Shown: positions 35,159 through 44,494 of the stretch, piece after piece | Numbering within the stretch: the first letter of the stretch is position 1 | How the letters are laid out: every line of letters starts with the position of its first letter | Assembly (NCBI GenBank): GCA_963524305.1 | Contig: CAURGH010000006.1 | Coordinates: 1 to 64,000 of the forward strand | Reading direction: 5' to 3' | Length of the DNA: 64,000 nucleotides | Source of the DNA: JABCPH02 sp963524305 | GTDB taxonomy: Bacteria > Fusobacteriota > Fusobacteriia > Fusobacteriales > Leptotrichiaceae | Notes under the pieces: generated by a model | Database searches by the model: none | Told to the model about the DNA's origin: nothing | The model's input: the letters and a program-made list of their open reading frames with translations, nothing else | Translations under genes and position numbers: made by a program

Positions 35159-36514
35159 TTGAGTAAAAAAATTTATAAAAAAGCTGTCACGATAGGTTTA
35201 CCAGTAGCATTTGAAAATATGATTTACAGTTTAGTGAGTTTTATTGATGTTTTCATGGTTGGAAAAGAGAACCTTGTATTAGGATTAGGAACAGTTGCGG
35301 TGGCAGGATTAGGCTTTGCGAATCAATTGTACATGATATTTGCAGTTTCACTGTTTGGTTTAAATAGTGGAGGTGGAATATTTGCTGCACAATTTTTTGG
35401 TAATAAAGATTATAAAAATTTGAAAAAATGTTTGGGAATAACTTTATCGATTGGATTTGTTTTTTCATTGTTGTTTTTAATATTAGGACTGTTTTTCAAT
35501 CGGGAAGTAATAAGTGTTTTTACAAATGATACAAAAGTTATTGAAACTGGAGCAAAATATTTAAAGGTTGTTGCTTGGACATATCCGTTAATAGGGATTG
35601 GATTTGCTTTCAATATGCAATTACGTGCAATTGGTCAAACGAAATATCCATTTTATTCAAGTTTGATAGGATTAATAATAAATTTTGTTTTTAATTCATT
35701 ACTGATTTTTGGAAATTTTGGATTTCCAGCATTAGGAGTTGTGGGAGCGGCTGTAGCAACGGTTTTATCAAGATTTATATCAACTTTATACATAATTTAT
35801 ATAGTTTATAAATTGAAATTGCCATTAGCAGCTACATTTAAAGAAATGTTTGGATTTACGTGGGAATTTTTTGTGAGAATCTTAAAAGTTTCGCTTCCAG
35901 TGTTTGGGCATGAAATAATGTGGGTTTCAGGAGTTAGTATATATGTGGTAATTTATGGAAGAATGGGAACAGAACCCGCTGCTGCAGTTGAAATCGTAAA
36001 ATCAATAAGCAATTTGATATTTACATTATTATTTGGGCTTTCGAGTGCATCATCAGCAATTATTGGGAATGAAATTGGAGCTGGAAATGAAGAAGGAGCC
36101 TATAAGACAGCAATTGCTCTTTTGAAAGCATCGGTAGTTTTAGCAGTAATTATAAGCATAAGCGTATATTTATTTAGTCCAATTTTATTAAATATTATGC
36201 ACGTAAAACCAGGAATTTACCCATTAACAAAACAAATATTGATTTCTGAAATGTTTATAATAATTTGTAAGTCGATGGGTACAATACTTATTGTAGGAAT
36301 TTTAAGGGCTGGAGGAGATACATTGTGGACAATGTTTGCTGATTTGTTGCCACTTTGGCTTGTAGCGATTCCTATAACATATATTGCTGGTTTAAAATTA
36401 GGATTGCCAATTTCAATTGTATATTTATTTTCAGTAAGCGATGAAGTTGTGAAATTTGTTCCTTGTTTAAGACGATTGAGAAGTAAGAAATGGATAAATA
36501 ATTTAGTAAAATAA
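35159..36514 (+). CDS. MATE family multidrug exporter
   Basis: 451 aa with about 12 membrane helices in two halves. It begins SKKIYKKAVTIGLPVAFENM with the family phrase SFIDVFMVGKEN, and has WTYPLIGIGFAFNMQLRAIG and ILRAGGDTLWTMFADLLPLW in equivalent positions of the two halves. The start is a TTG (35159) preceded by AAGGAGAGG. These proteins export cationic drugs or metabolites using sodium or proton gradients; the substrate is unknown. Confidence 0.92.
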   Translation: MSKKIYKKAVTIGLPVAFENMIYSLVSFIDVFMVGKENLVLGLGTVAVAGLGFANQLYMIFAVSLFGLNSGGGIFAAQFFGNKDYKNLKKCLGITLSIGFVFSLLFLILGLFFNREVISVFTNDTKVIETGAKYLKVVAWTYPLIGIGFAFNMQLRAIGQTKYPFYSSLIGLIINFVFNSLLIFGNFGFPALGVVGAAVATVLSRFISTLYIIYIVYKLKLPLAATFKEMFGFTWEFFVRILKVSLPVFGHEIMWVSGVSIYVVIYGRMGTEPAAAVEIVKSISNLIFTLLFGLSSASSAIIGNEIGAGNEEGAYKTAIALLKASVVLAVIISISVYLFSPILLNIMHVKPGIYPLTKQILISEMFIIICKSMGTILIVGILRAGGDTLWTMFADLLPLWLVAIPITYIAGLKLGLPISIVYLFSVSDEVVKFVPCLRRLRSKKWINNLVK

Positions 36515-36528
36515 TAGGAGAAAGTTAG

Positions 36529-38169
36529 ATGAATAAAAAATTAATTTTGTTGGGAGCCTTTTTAATTTTATTCAGTTCGTGTGCGACAATTAAGACGCCA
36601 CCTTTAGGAGTTAATTTTGAAGGACCTTTGAGAGATGCAAAAAATGTGGATTTCCATTATGATTTGACATATTTAGATAAAGATGGAAATATAAAATATG
36701 ATAGAAATATTTGGCAATCTACGTATGATATTGTTGATAATGCAAAGGATTATTTGATAGTTGAGATGTTTTTATTTAATGATATTTACAATAAAAATAC
36801 AGAGCTATTTCCTGAATTTGCAAAAGAGTATACTGCAAGAGTTATTAAGAAAAAAAGAGAAAATCCAAATTTAAAGATTTATGTGCTTTCAGATGAAAAT
36901 AATGACTTGTATGGAGCATTTGAGCATCCATTTATTACAGCTATGAAAAATGAAGGGATAGATGTTATAACAGTTGATATTTATAAATTAAAAGACACAT
37001 TCCCTTGGTATTCGCCAATATGGAGATCGGCAATTAAGCCATTTGGAAATCCTCAAAATAAAGGTTGGGTTCCTAATTTTTATGGACCAATGTGGCCAAA
37101 ATTAACATTGAGAACATTGTTTAGGGCATTAAATGTAAAAGCAGATCATAGAAAAGTTTTTTTGAATGAAAATGAAGCAGTTATAGCGAGTGCTAATATT
37201 CATGATCCAAGTTATTTTCATGAAAACGTTGCATTATATACAGATGGAGATGTTACGAAAGATATTTTAAGTGATTTACAAATGGTAGCTAATTTTTCAA
37301 ATTCTGAAATTAATGTTTCAGAGAATAATTCTACTAGTTCTCTTGATACATCCAATAAAAATATTTTAAAATCAAAGGAAAAAACAAATGGCAATACTAT
37401 GGAAAGTATAAAAAAAGAGCTTGAAGAAGTAGAAGTTAAAAGAGATATACCTCTCGTAAATGAAGATCCTGAAGTGAAAAGAATTGAAGAGAAGAAAAAA
37501 AAATTAGTTGAAAAAAATACAAATTCAAATATTGGAAATAATTTAACAAATAAAGTAGATGAAAATGGAGAAGATAATTATAAAATTCAGTATGTAACAG
37601 AAGGTGCGATAGGAAAAACTTTGGATTCTGATTTGAAGAGTTTGAAGGCTGGAGATGAAGTGTTGATGGGAATGTATTTCTTGGCGGACAAACCTGTTAT
37701 TGATGAATTGATAAAAGCAGCAAATAGAGGAGTAAAAGTTAGAATAATTTTTGATAGAAGTAGAGATGCGTTTGGTATGAGTACAAATGGATTGCCTAAT
37801 AAACCTGTTTCTAAAAAATTGAAGAAAAAAACTAGAGGGAAAATAGAAGTGAAATGGTATTTTACGAATAACGAACAATATCACACAAAAGTTATATTAA
37901 TGAAGAAAACAGACGGTAATGTTATAATAACGACTGGTTCTGCAAATATGATTAGAAAAAATATAAGAGGATATATTATGGATGCGAATCTTCGAGTAGA
38001 GACAAATGAGAACTCTAAACTAACAAAAGAAATTTATACGTATTTTGATAGACTGTGGGAAAATAAAGATGGATTATTTACTATAAATTTTGATGATGAG
38101 CCAACAACAAGTCCAAAATCTGATTTTATGTATAAATTATTAGATGCTGCTCAACTAGGTTCATTCTAA
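36529..38169 (+). CDS. Phospholipase D-like lipoprotein (two HKD motifs)
   Basis: 546 aa. The lipobox is LFSSC. Two phospholipase-D half motifs are visible: DHRKVFLNENEAVIASANIH (His near 206) and YHTKVILMKK with TTGSANMIRKNIRG (His near 452). A charged, low-complexity linker of about 80 residues separates the two domains. Related enzymes are cardiolipin synthases and other phosphatidyltransferases or phospholipases acting at the envelope. It is 14 bases behind the MATE gene, with AGGAG upstream. Confidence 0.85.
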   Translation: MNKKLILLGAFLILFSSCATIKTPPLGVNFEGPLRDAKNVDFHYDLTYLDKDGNIKYDRNIWQSTYDIVDNAKDYLIVEMFLFNDIYNKNTELFPEFAKEYTARVIKKKRENPNLKIYVLSDENNDLYGAFEHPFITAMKNEGIDVITVDIYKLKDTFPWYSPIWRSAIKPFGNPQNKGWVPNFYGPMWPKLTLRTLFRALNVKADHRKVFLNENEAVIASANIHDPSYFHENVALYTDGDVTKDILSDLQMVANFSNSEINVSENNSTSSLDTSNKNILKSKEKTNGNTMESIKKELEEVEVKRDIPLVNEDPEVKRIEEKKKKLVEKNTNSNIGNNLTNKVDENGEDNYKIQYVTEGAIGKTLDSDLKSLKAGDEVLMGMYFLADKPVIDELIKAANRGVKVRIIFDRSRDAFGMSTNGLPNKPVSKKLKKKTRGKIEVKWYFTNNEQYHTKVILMKKTDGNVIITTGSANMIRKNIRGYIMDANLRVETNENSKLTKEIYTYFDRLWENKDGLFTINFDDEPTTSPKSDFMYKLLDAAQLGSF

Positions 38170-38213
38170 TTATATTTAATGCTGAAAATAAGGAAAAAAA
38201 TATCAAATTATGT

Positions 38214-38219
38214 TAAAAT
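38214..38219 (+). promoter_or_regulatory. Extended -10 before the Sel1/TPR lipoprotein
   Basis: TGTTAAAAT, with TG at 38211-38212. It lies 40 bases upstream of the ATG at 38259. Confidence 0.45.
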
Positions 38220-38258
38220 ATTTAAAAATCGAAATTAAAAATAAATAGGTGATGAGGA

Positions 38259-39500
38259 ATGAAAAAAAAGTTAATATTATTAACAGTGATTTTAGCGATG
38301 GGTATGATGTCGGTTTCATGCTTTAAGAAAAAAGATAAGAAAGCTGACAAAAAACAAACGCAACAACAAGTTGAAAATAAAGATATCAATACAGATATAT
38401 TTAATTTAGGATCGCAGCAAGCAAATGGAGGGAATCCTGATATTAAAAATTTGACTCCTGAAGAACAAAAAAAATTGATAGACAATCAAATTGATCCAGT
38501 AAAAGTTTCAGATGCAATCACAAAAGCTGAAGCTGGAGATAAAGAAGCAATTATGTCGTTATCACAATTATACTTCAATTTAAAAGATAACGAAAAAGTA
38601 AAAAAATTCTTACAAATGGGAGTAGACAGAAATTATCCAGAAGCAATTTATAATTTAGCAGTAATTTTGAAACAAGAAGGGAATACTGCGGAAGCTAATA
38701 AATTAATGGCTAGATTGCCTAAAAATGTTACTTCTGTTGCAAGAGGTGGAAGACAACAAGTACAAGTGAGACAATTGAGAATGAGACCTGGTGCTGAAGA
38801 GTTTAACAGAGGAGTTGAATTAGTAAGAGCTAAAAAATATAGCCAAGCAAAAGCTGAATTTGAAAAAGCATATAACAAAGGAATTAAAGATGCCGATGTA
38901 AGAATTGCTATGTTAAATAAAGAAATGAAAAACTATTCAGAAGCGATAAAATGGTTGAAAAAAGCAGAGAACCGTGGAGTAAAAGGTGCAGATGTCGAAA
39001 TTGGAGCAATTTTATATGATAATGGAAAACAAGAAGAATCTAGACCATATTTAATGAAATCATATAAATCAGGAAATAAAGGTCTTGCAGGTGCAATAGC
39101 AGCAACTTATCATAAAGAAAAGAATATGGCAGAAGCGTTAAAATGGTATAAAATAGCTGCAAAGAATGGGGATAAGAATGCAAAAGAAATTGTTTCTCAA
39201 TTAGAAAATGGAGGAAAAGTTGCTGAAACAACTAAGAGAGGTGTAAAATCATTCTTGAATGGTGGAGAAGCTCAAAATGAAAGTTTAACAAAACAAACTC
39301 TTAAACAAATAAATAATTCTAATGATTCAAAAGATGCTAATAAAGATGAAATAAAAATTAAAGAAGTAGAAACACCAAAACATTCAGTAACAGTAAAAGA
39401 AGAAAAATCATCAACTCCTGCACAATCAAAAAATGAAACTAAAAAAGAAGTAAATGTTGATGAGTTATTGAAAAGTAAAGCCGCAGAGTATAATAAATAG
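38259..39500 (+). CDS. Sel1/TPR-repeat lipoprotein
   Basis: 413 aa with lipobox SVSC (residues 18-21). Sel1-like repeats are seen as GDKEAIMSLSQLYFNLKDNE, AIYNLAVILKQEGNTAEANK, the AKKYSQAKAEFEKAYNKG helix pair and MAEALKWYKIAAKNGDKNAK. The C-terminal 70 residues are a low-complexity Lys/Glu tail. Such proteins usually act as envelope scaffolds. It ends at a bidirectional terminator. Confidence 0.8.
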   Translation: MKKKLILLTVILAMGMMSVSCFKKKDKKADKKQTQQQVENKDINTDIFNLGSQQANGGNPDIKNLTPEEQKKLIDNQIDPVKVSDAITKAEAGDKEAIMSLSQLYFNLKDNEKVKKFLQMGVDRNYPEAIYNLAVILKQEGNTAEANKLMARLPKNVTSVARGGRQQVQVRQLRMRPGAEEFNRGVELVRAKKYSQAKAEFEKAYNKGIKDADVRIAMLNKEMKNYSEAIKWLKKAENRGVKGADVEIGAILYDNGKQEESRPYLMKSYKSGNKGLAGAIAATYHKEKNMAEALKWYKIAAKNGDKNAKEIVSQLENGGKVAETTKRGVKSFLNGGEAQNESLTKQTLKQINNSNDSKDANKDEIKIKEVETPKHSVTVKEEKSSTPAQSKNETKKEVNVDELLKSKAAEYNK

Positions 39501-39513
39501 AATAAACATAAAT

Positions 39514-39550
39514 AAAAAATAGGAAGTAAATTTGAACTTCCTATTTTTTT
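39514..39550. terminator. Bidirectional terminator
   Basis: A perfect 14-bp stem (AAAAAATAGGAAGT / ACTTCCTATTTTTT) with T runs on both strands, between convergent genes. Confidence 0.92.
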
Positions 39551-39580
39551 GTTTCCTAATAAATTTAATTACTAATATCA

Positions 39581-40330
39581 TTAATTTTTAGATTTTATAT
39601 TTTTCCAATCTAAAGTTTTTGAAAATTCTTTTACGAAAGCAATAAAAGTACCTAAGAAAAATCCTAAAAAGACAGCTGCTACTAAAACAATTTTCTTGTT
39701 AATAGCTGGTTTAGTAATAGAATTTATGTATTTTACAACAGGAGTATTGTCATTTTTCAAAAGTTTATAATAAGCCAATCTAGAAACTAATGTATCACTC
39801 AAGACATCTTTAGTAGTTCTAAGATCAACATTCTTACTTAAAAAATCATATTGTTGTTGTAAAAGTTTTAATTGAGCATCAAGAAATGTATTTTTCTTAT
39901 TCAAAAGATATTTTTGAGATAATTCAACGTATTCTTGAGCAAAATGTTCACCTTCAAGTTTATTATTAGTGGAGAATTTTACTTTTATCTTTGGGTCATC
40001 TTTTTCAGATTGTGCCACAAGATCATTAGAAATTTTTTCTAAATATTTTTCTTGGGGTAACTTTGCATAAGACAAAACTTTTGAATGATCTTTTAAAAAT
40101 AGATAAAAATCAAAAGAATTTAATGAATATTGAGAATCTTCTCCAATCTCAGTTAAGACCTTGTCATTTCCGTACAGATTTATTTCAGTTTTGTATGATT
40201 TGTTAGTAAAAGCAAATAAAGCTGCTAAAATGGTTGTTATTATTGTAACGACTATAATAAAAGCAATATTTTTATAAATAATTTTTACTATCGTATCGAA
40301 ACTTACTGATTGATGTTTATTATCTTCCAT
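39581..40330 (-). CDS. Wzz-like chain-length determinant protein
   Basis: 249 aa. An N-terminal helix (IAFIIVVTIITTILAALFAF), a periplasmic coiled-coil domain and a C-terminal helix (KKIVLVAAVFLGFFLGTFIA) give the two-pass Wzz layout. A short basic cytoplasmic tail follows. These proteins set the length of surface polysaccharide chains. No polysaccharide cluster is nearby in the window. It lacks the Walker motifs of the tyrosine-kinase variants. Confidence 0.8.
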   Translation of the reverse strand: MEDNKHQSVSFDTIVKIIYKNIAFIIVVTIITTILAALFAFTNKSYKTEINLYGNDKVLTEIGEDSQYSLNSFDFYLFLKDHSKVLSYAKLPQEKYLEKISNDLVAQSEKDDPKIKVKFSTNNKLEGEHFAQEYVELSQKYLLNKKNTFLDAQLKLLQQQYDFLSKNVDLRTTKDVLSDTLVSRLAYYKLLKNDNTPVVKYINSITKPAINKKIVLVAAVFLGFFLGTFIAFVKEFSKTLDWKNIKSKN

Positions 40331-40639
40331 TTCAAATCCTTTCCTTTAAAATTAATTTTTTACATATTAATTTTACCAAAAAAAGTAAAATATTACAATT
40401 GAAAATTTTAAAGAAAAGAAGATTTTTTTCATAAATATTTTGAAATAAATAGAAGGCATTTCAAAAGAATAAAACAAACTTTTATAAATACATTTAAACA
40501 TTATCGGACCTATAAAAAGAAAAAATTTAATAAAAACTTAAAATATCCATTTTACAAATTAAATTAATAATATACATAATAAATATAAAATTAGATAATA
40601 CAATAATTCTAAATTTCTGATAAAATTCTAAAAAAAGTA

Positions 40640-40648
40640 TGTTATAAT
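40640..40648 (+). promoter_or_regulatory. Extended -10 promoter of the M48 protease
   Basis: TGTTATAAT with consensus TATAAT at 40643-40648, 50 bases before the gene. The rest of the 40331-40697 spacer is AT-rich with no other feature seen. Confidence 0.6.
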
Positions 40649-40697
40649 AACAACCTAAATAACTTTAAAATTTAAAATTTATTGGAGGTAAATATAA

Positions 40698-41492
40698 ATG
40701 AAAAAATCTAAAAAATTATTGATAATTTTAGTGGGAGCATTAGTACTTTCAAGTTGTACAGTGGCACCTTTAACAGGGAGAAGACAATTAAAATTGGTAA
40801 GTGATGAAAGTGTTGTAGATTCATCAGTTAGTCAGTATAGACAATTTATTAATGAAGCTAATAATAAAGGTTTAATCGTTAATAATACAACAGATGGAAG
40901 AAGATTGAAAAATATTGGAAACAGAATGGCGACTGCAGTTGAAACTTATTTAAGAGAGAATGGACTATCTAAAAAGCTTGACAGTCTTCAATGGGAGTTT
41001 AACTTGATAAAAAGCAATGAAATTAATGCATTTGCAATGCCTGGTGGAAAAATAGCTTTTTATACGGGAATTATGCCAGTGCTACAAACTGATTCTGGAA
41101 TTGCGTTTGTAATGGGACACGAAATAGGTCATGTGATTGGTGGACATCATGCTGAGGGAGAAAGTGGAAGACTTGCTGCTGGAGTTGCTTCAACTATAAC
41201 AGATGTGTTTACTGGTGGGAATGTTATTTCGTCAATTGTAAGTGATGGATTATCTATTGGGCTTTTAAAATTTAATAGAACTCAAGAATACGAAGCAGAT
41301 AAATACGGAATGATTTTTATGGCTATGGCAGGGTATAATCCTGAAGATGCAATAAAAGCTGAGGAAAGAATGTTAGCTGCTGAAAAAGGTGGAAGACCAG
41401 TTGAAATTCTATCAACACATCCTAATACAGAAAAACGTATTGAAGCATTGAAAAAATATTTACCAGAAGCTATGAAGTATTATAAAAAATAG
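40698..41492 (+). CDS. M48-family metalloprotease lipoprotein
   Basis: 264 aa. Lipobox LVLSSC. Then TVAPLTGRRQLKLVSD, the zinc motif GHEIGHVIGGHHAEG (HEIGH at 141-145) and the downstream ligand region NRTQEYEADKYG. This is the LoiP/YcaL/Oma1 group of periplasmic proteases that degrade misfolded outer-membrane proteins. A strong AGGAGG-like site (TGGAGG) precedes the ATG. It is followed by the Dus gene in the same direction. Confidence 0.92.
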   Translation: MKKSKKLLIILVGALVLSSCTVAPLTGRRQLKLVSDESVVDSSVSQYRQFINEANNKGLIVNNTTDGRRLKNIGNRMATAVETYLRENGLSKKLDSLQWEFNLIKSNEINAFAMPGGKIAFYTGIMPVLQTDSGIAFVMGHEIGHVIGGHHAEGESGRLAAGVASTITDVFTGGNVISSIVSDGLSIGLLKFNRTQEYEADKYGMIFMAMAGYNPEDAIKAEERMLAAEKGGRPVEILSTHPNTEKRIEALKKYLPEAMKYYKK

Positions 41493-41516
41493 AAATATAA
41501 AAATGGAGTGATAAGT

Positions 41517-42500
41517 TTGAAAAATGTTATAAGTGTTGCACCGATGGTGGATAAAACGGATAGACACTTTAGAAATTTTGTGAGAATGATAAATAAAGAT
41601 GTCCAACTTTATACAGAGATGATTACTGCACAAGCGATTATTAATGGAGATTTAGAATATTTATTGGGATTTGAAGATATTCAACATCCGATTGTGTTGC
41701 AGATAGCGGCTACTAATCCAGAGGAAGCCTTTGAGGCTGTAAAAAGAGCAGAAGAATATGATTATGATGAAATTAATTTAAACGTGGGTTGTCCCTCTGA
41801 TAGAGTTTCTGGAAATATGATGGGAGCTTATTTAATGGCATTTCCTGAATTGGTTGGAGACATTATTATTGCGATGAAAAAAGCTACAAAGAAGCCAATT
41901 TCGATAAAGCACAGAATTGGAATTGATGGGAAAAAAGTATTACCTGATAGTTTTGAAAGGACATTAATTGATAAATATGAAGATATGCTTAATTTCGTAA
42001 ATGTAACAGAAAAAGCAGGAGTTAATAAATTTATTGTGCATTCTAGAATAGCAATTTTAGCGGGATTAGATCCAAAACAAAATCGTGAAATTCCACCATT
42101 AAGATATGAGGAAGTTTATAGGTTAAAGAAGGAAAAACCTAATTTACATATAGAAATTAATGGTGGGATAAAAACTATTGAACAAATTGATGAACATTTG
42201 CAACATGTGGATTCGGTTATGCTTGGAAGAGAAATTTATGATAATCCAATGATTTTAACTGAATTTGGTAAATATTATGGTAATTCTATAAATATTTCTC
42301 GTAAAGAAATTATTGAAAAAATAATCGAGTATAGCAAAAAATTAGAAGAGAACGGAATTAGACCACATTTGTTTTTGATGCATACGCAAGGCTTATTTCA
42401 TGGAGTTAGAGGAAGTAAATTTTGGAAGAGAGAAATAAATCATCCAAAAGCTAATTCTAAAACATTAATGAAACTTATGGAAAATATTGAAAATATCTAA
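41517..42500 (+). CDS. tRNA-dihydrouridine synthase (DusA-like)
   Basis: About 327 aa from TTG 41517, chosen because GGAG (41505-41508) is 8 bases before it. The in-frame GTG at 41508 overlaps that Shine-Dalgarno. The flavin-binding start NVISVAPMVDKTDRHFRNF, the catalytic loop NLNVGCPSDRVSGNMMGAYL with its cysteine, and KHRIGID, FIVHSRIAI and INGGI motifs identify the Dus family, and DusA in particular. The enzyme reduces uridines in the tRNA D-loop. Confidence 0.92.
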   Translation: MKNVISVAPMVDKTDRHFRNFVRMINKDVQLYTEMITAQAIINGDLEYLLGFEDIQHPIVLQIAATNPEEAFEAVKRAEEYDYDEINLNVGCPSDRVSGNMMGAYLMAFPELVGDIIIAMKKATKKPISIKHRIGIDGKKVLPDSFERTLIDKYEDMLNFVNVTEKAGVNKFIVHSRIAILAGLDPKQNREIPPLRYEEVYRLKKEKPNLHIEINGGIKTIEQIDEHLQHVDSVMLGREIYDNPMILTEFGKYYGNSINISRKEIIEKIIEYSKKLEENGIRPHLFLMHTQGLFHGVRGSKFWKREINHPKANSKTLMKLMENIENI

Positions 42501-42825
42501 AAATTTTAACTTTTCTTTTTTGTATTTTACAGGTATAATATATATGGAAATAATTTAATATTGTAAAGATTATAAATTAAATAGTATTTTTCTATTATGA
42601 ATATTACAACAATTTAAAAATTTCAATATTAGTGAGAATAGATATAAATAATTTTATTGGGAAATTATGATTGTTATTATTTTAGTCCTATTATGATTAA
42701 TAATGGCAAAATAGTGATAATCATATTCCAGATATTTAGTTAATCTTAAAATTATATAGATTATTATAACATAAATTAATTGTATTTAATCAAAAGAAAA
42801 AAATAACTTAACAGGAGAGGTTTTC

Positions 42826-44160
42826 ATGAAAGTAGTAGTAATTGGATGTACGCATGCTGGAACGGCTGCAATTAAAAATTTAAGAGCATTAAATCCTAAT
42901 GCTGAAGTAACAGTTTTTGAAAGAAATGATAATATTTCATTTTTATCTTGTGGAATTGCATTATATGTAGGTGGAGTTGTTAGTGATCCTAAAGGATTGT
43001 TTTATTCGTCACCTGAGGAATTGAAATCATTAGGTGTAAATACTAAAATGAAACATGATGTGAAAAGTGTGGATATAAAAGGGAAAAAATTAACAGTTGA
43101 GAATTTAGAAACTGGAGAAGTTTTTGATGAAACATTTGATAAATTAATTATAACATCTGGGTCATGGCCTATTATTCCTAGAAATATTGAAGGAATTGAT
43201 TTGGAAAATGTGTTGTTATGTAAAAATTATAATCATGCTAATGAGATCATTGAAAGAAGTAAATCAGTTAAAAGGGTTGTTGTTGTTGGAGCAGGATATA
43301 TTGGGGTAGAATTGGTTGAGGCGTTTAGAGATAATGGTAAAGAAGTAATTTTAGTAGATGCTGAAGATAGAATTTTGAGTAAATATTTTGATAAGGAATT
43401 TACTGATGTTGCGGAAGAATCATTTAGAGAAAAAGGAATTGTTCTTGCAACTGGAGAAAAAGTTGTTAAAATTGAAGGTACAAATGGGAAAGTATCAAAA
43501 ATTATTACAGATAAAAATGATTATGAAACAGATATGGTAATTATGTGTATTGGATTTGTACCAAATACAGCTTTATTTAAAAATCAATTGGAAATGTTGC
43601 CAAATGGTGCAATTAAAGTTGATGAATATATGAGAACGAGTGATAAAGATGTAATGGCGGCTGGAGATTGCTGTTCGGTATTTTATAATCCTTTGAATAT
43701 GGAAAGATATATTCCACTTGCGACAAATGCAGTTAGAATGGGAACTTTGGCAGGTTTGAATTTAGTTGAAAATAAGGCTAAATCACTAGGAACTCAAGGA
43801 ACTTCTGGAATTAAGATTTATGAAAATAATATGGCAGCGACTGGTATGACTGAAGCATTGGCTAGAAGTTTGGATCTTGAAATTGAAACTGTTATTGTGA
43901 CTGATAATTACAGACCTGAATTTATGCCAACTTATGAAAAAGTAACTTTAAAAGTCGTTTTTGATAAATATACGAGAATTGTATTGGGTGCACAATTAAC
44001 TTCAAAAGTTGATTTAACACAATCAATTAATACGTTATCAGTATGTATTCAAAATCATATGACTATTGATGATTTGGCATTTGTGGACTTTTTCTTCCAA
44101 CCACATTATAATAAACCTTGGAATTTTATTAACTTAGCTGGATTAGCAGCATTAAAATAA
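42826..44160 (+). CDS. nox: NADH oxidase / CoA-disulfide reductase family
   Basis: 444 aa. The N-terminal FAD motif is VVVIGCTHAGTAAIKNL and the redox-active cysteine is Cys42 in FLSCGIALYVGG. The second nucleotide-binding motif is VVVVGAGYIGVELVEAF, and the C-terminal FAD contact is DVMAAGDCCSVF. Nox of this type reduces oxygen to water with NADH and helps an anaerobe tolerate oxygen. AGGAGAGG precedes the ATG. The 325-base upstream spacer has no clear Rex box. Confidence 0.88.
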   Translation: MKVVVIGCTHAGTAAIKNLRALNPNAEVTVFERNDNISFLSCGIALYVGGVVSDPKGLFYSSPEELKSLGVNTKMKHDVKSVDIKGKKLTVENLETGEVFDETFDKLIITSGSWPIIPRNIEGIDLENVLLCKNYNHANEIIERSKSVKRVVVVGAGYIGVELVEAFRDNGKEVILVDAEDRILSKYFDKEFTDVAEESFREKGIVLATGEKVVKIEGTNGKVSKIITDKNDYETDMVIMCIGFVPNTALFKNQLEMLPNGAIKVDEYMRTSDKDVMAAGDCCSVFYNPLNMERYIPLATNAVRMGTLAGLNLVENKAKSLGTQGTSGIKIYENNMAATGMTEALARSLDLEIETVIVTDNYRPEFMPTYEKVTLKVVFDKYTRIVLGAQLTSKVDLTQSINTLSVCIQNHMTIDDLAFVDFFFQPHYNKPWNFINLAGLAALK

Positions 44161-44185
44161 AGTTTAATTAGGTAATATTTTAAAT

Positions 44186-44267
44186 AAAAAAGATATGTTT
44201 TTATGAATTTTTTGATATGGCAATTATTATTTTGCTAATTGAAACTAGATAAAGACATATCTTTTTT
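44186..44267. terminator. Long palindrome downstream of nox, 82 bp
   Basis: The outer arms are a perfect 13-bp inverted repeat (AAAAAAGATATGT / ACATATCTTTTTT). The 56-base interior holds a second inverted repeat (CAATTA / TAATTG). It can serve as a bidirectional terminator. In size and nested architecture it resembles the 82-bp repeat at 13045, though the sequence differs. Confidence 0.65.
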
Positions 44268-44365
44268 GATACAAAAATATATTATTTTCAAATTTAAAAA
44301 AATATTTAATTTGTTTGAATTTTATGAAATTTTATAAAATTTTAGTAAATAAAAGAATATTAGTA

Positions 44366-44395
44366 TTTACAAAAGTGGTTTGAATTTGATAAAAT
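44366..44395 (+). promoter_or_regulatory. Promoter of the FtsZ-like gene
   Basis: TTTACA (44366-44371), 18 bases, then an extended -10 TGATAAAAT (TAAAAT 44390-44395). Confidence 0.6.
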
Positions 44396-44494
44396 ATATT
44401 TAAATTTATTAGTGATTAGATTGATTTATAATTGATTTAAAAGTTAAAGAAAGGAGAGCTGTCCTAAAAAATATTTTAGAAATACAGCAAAAGT

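Noticed and set aside
42501..42825. Rex binding site or other operator in front of nox
   Set aside because: No TTGTGA-N-TCACAA-like palindrome is present; only AT-rich sequence with possible -10 elements.
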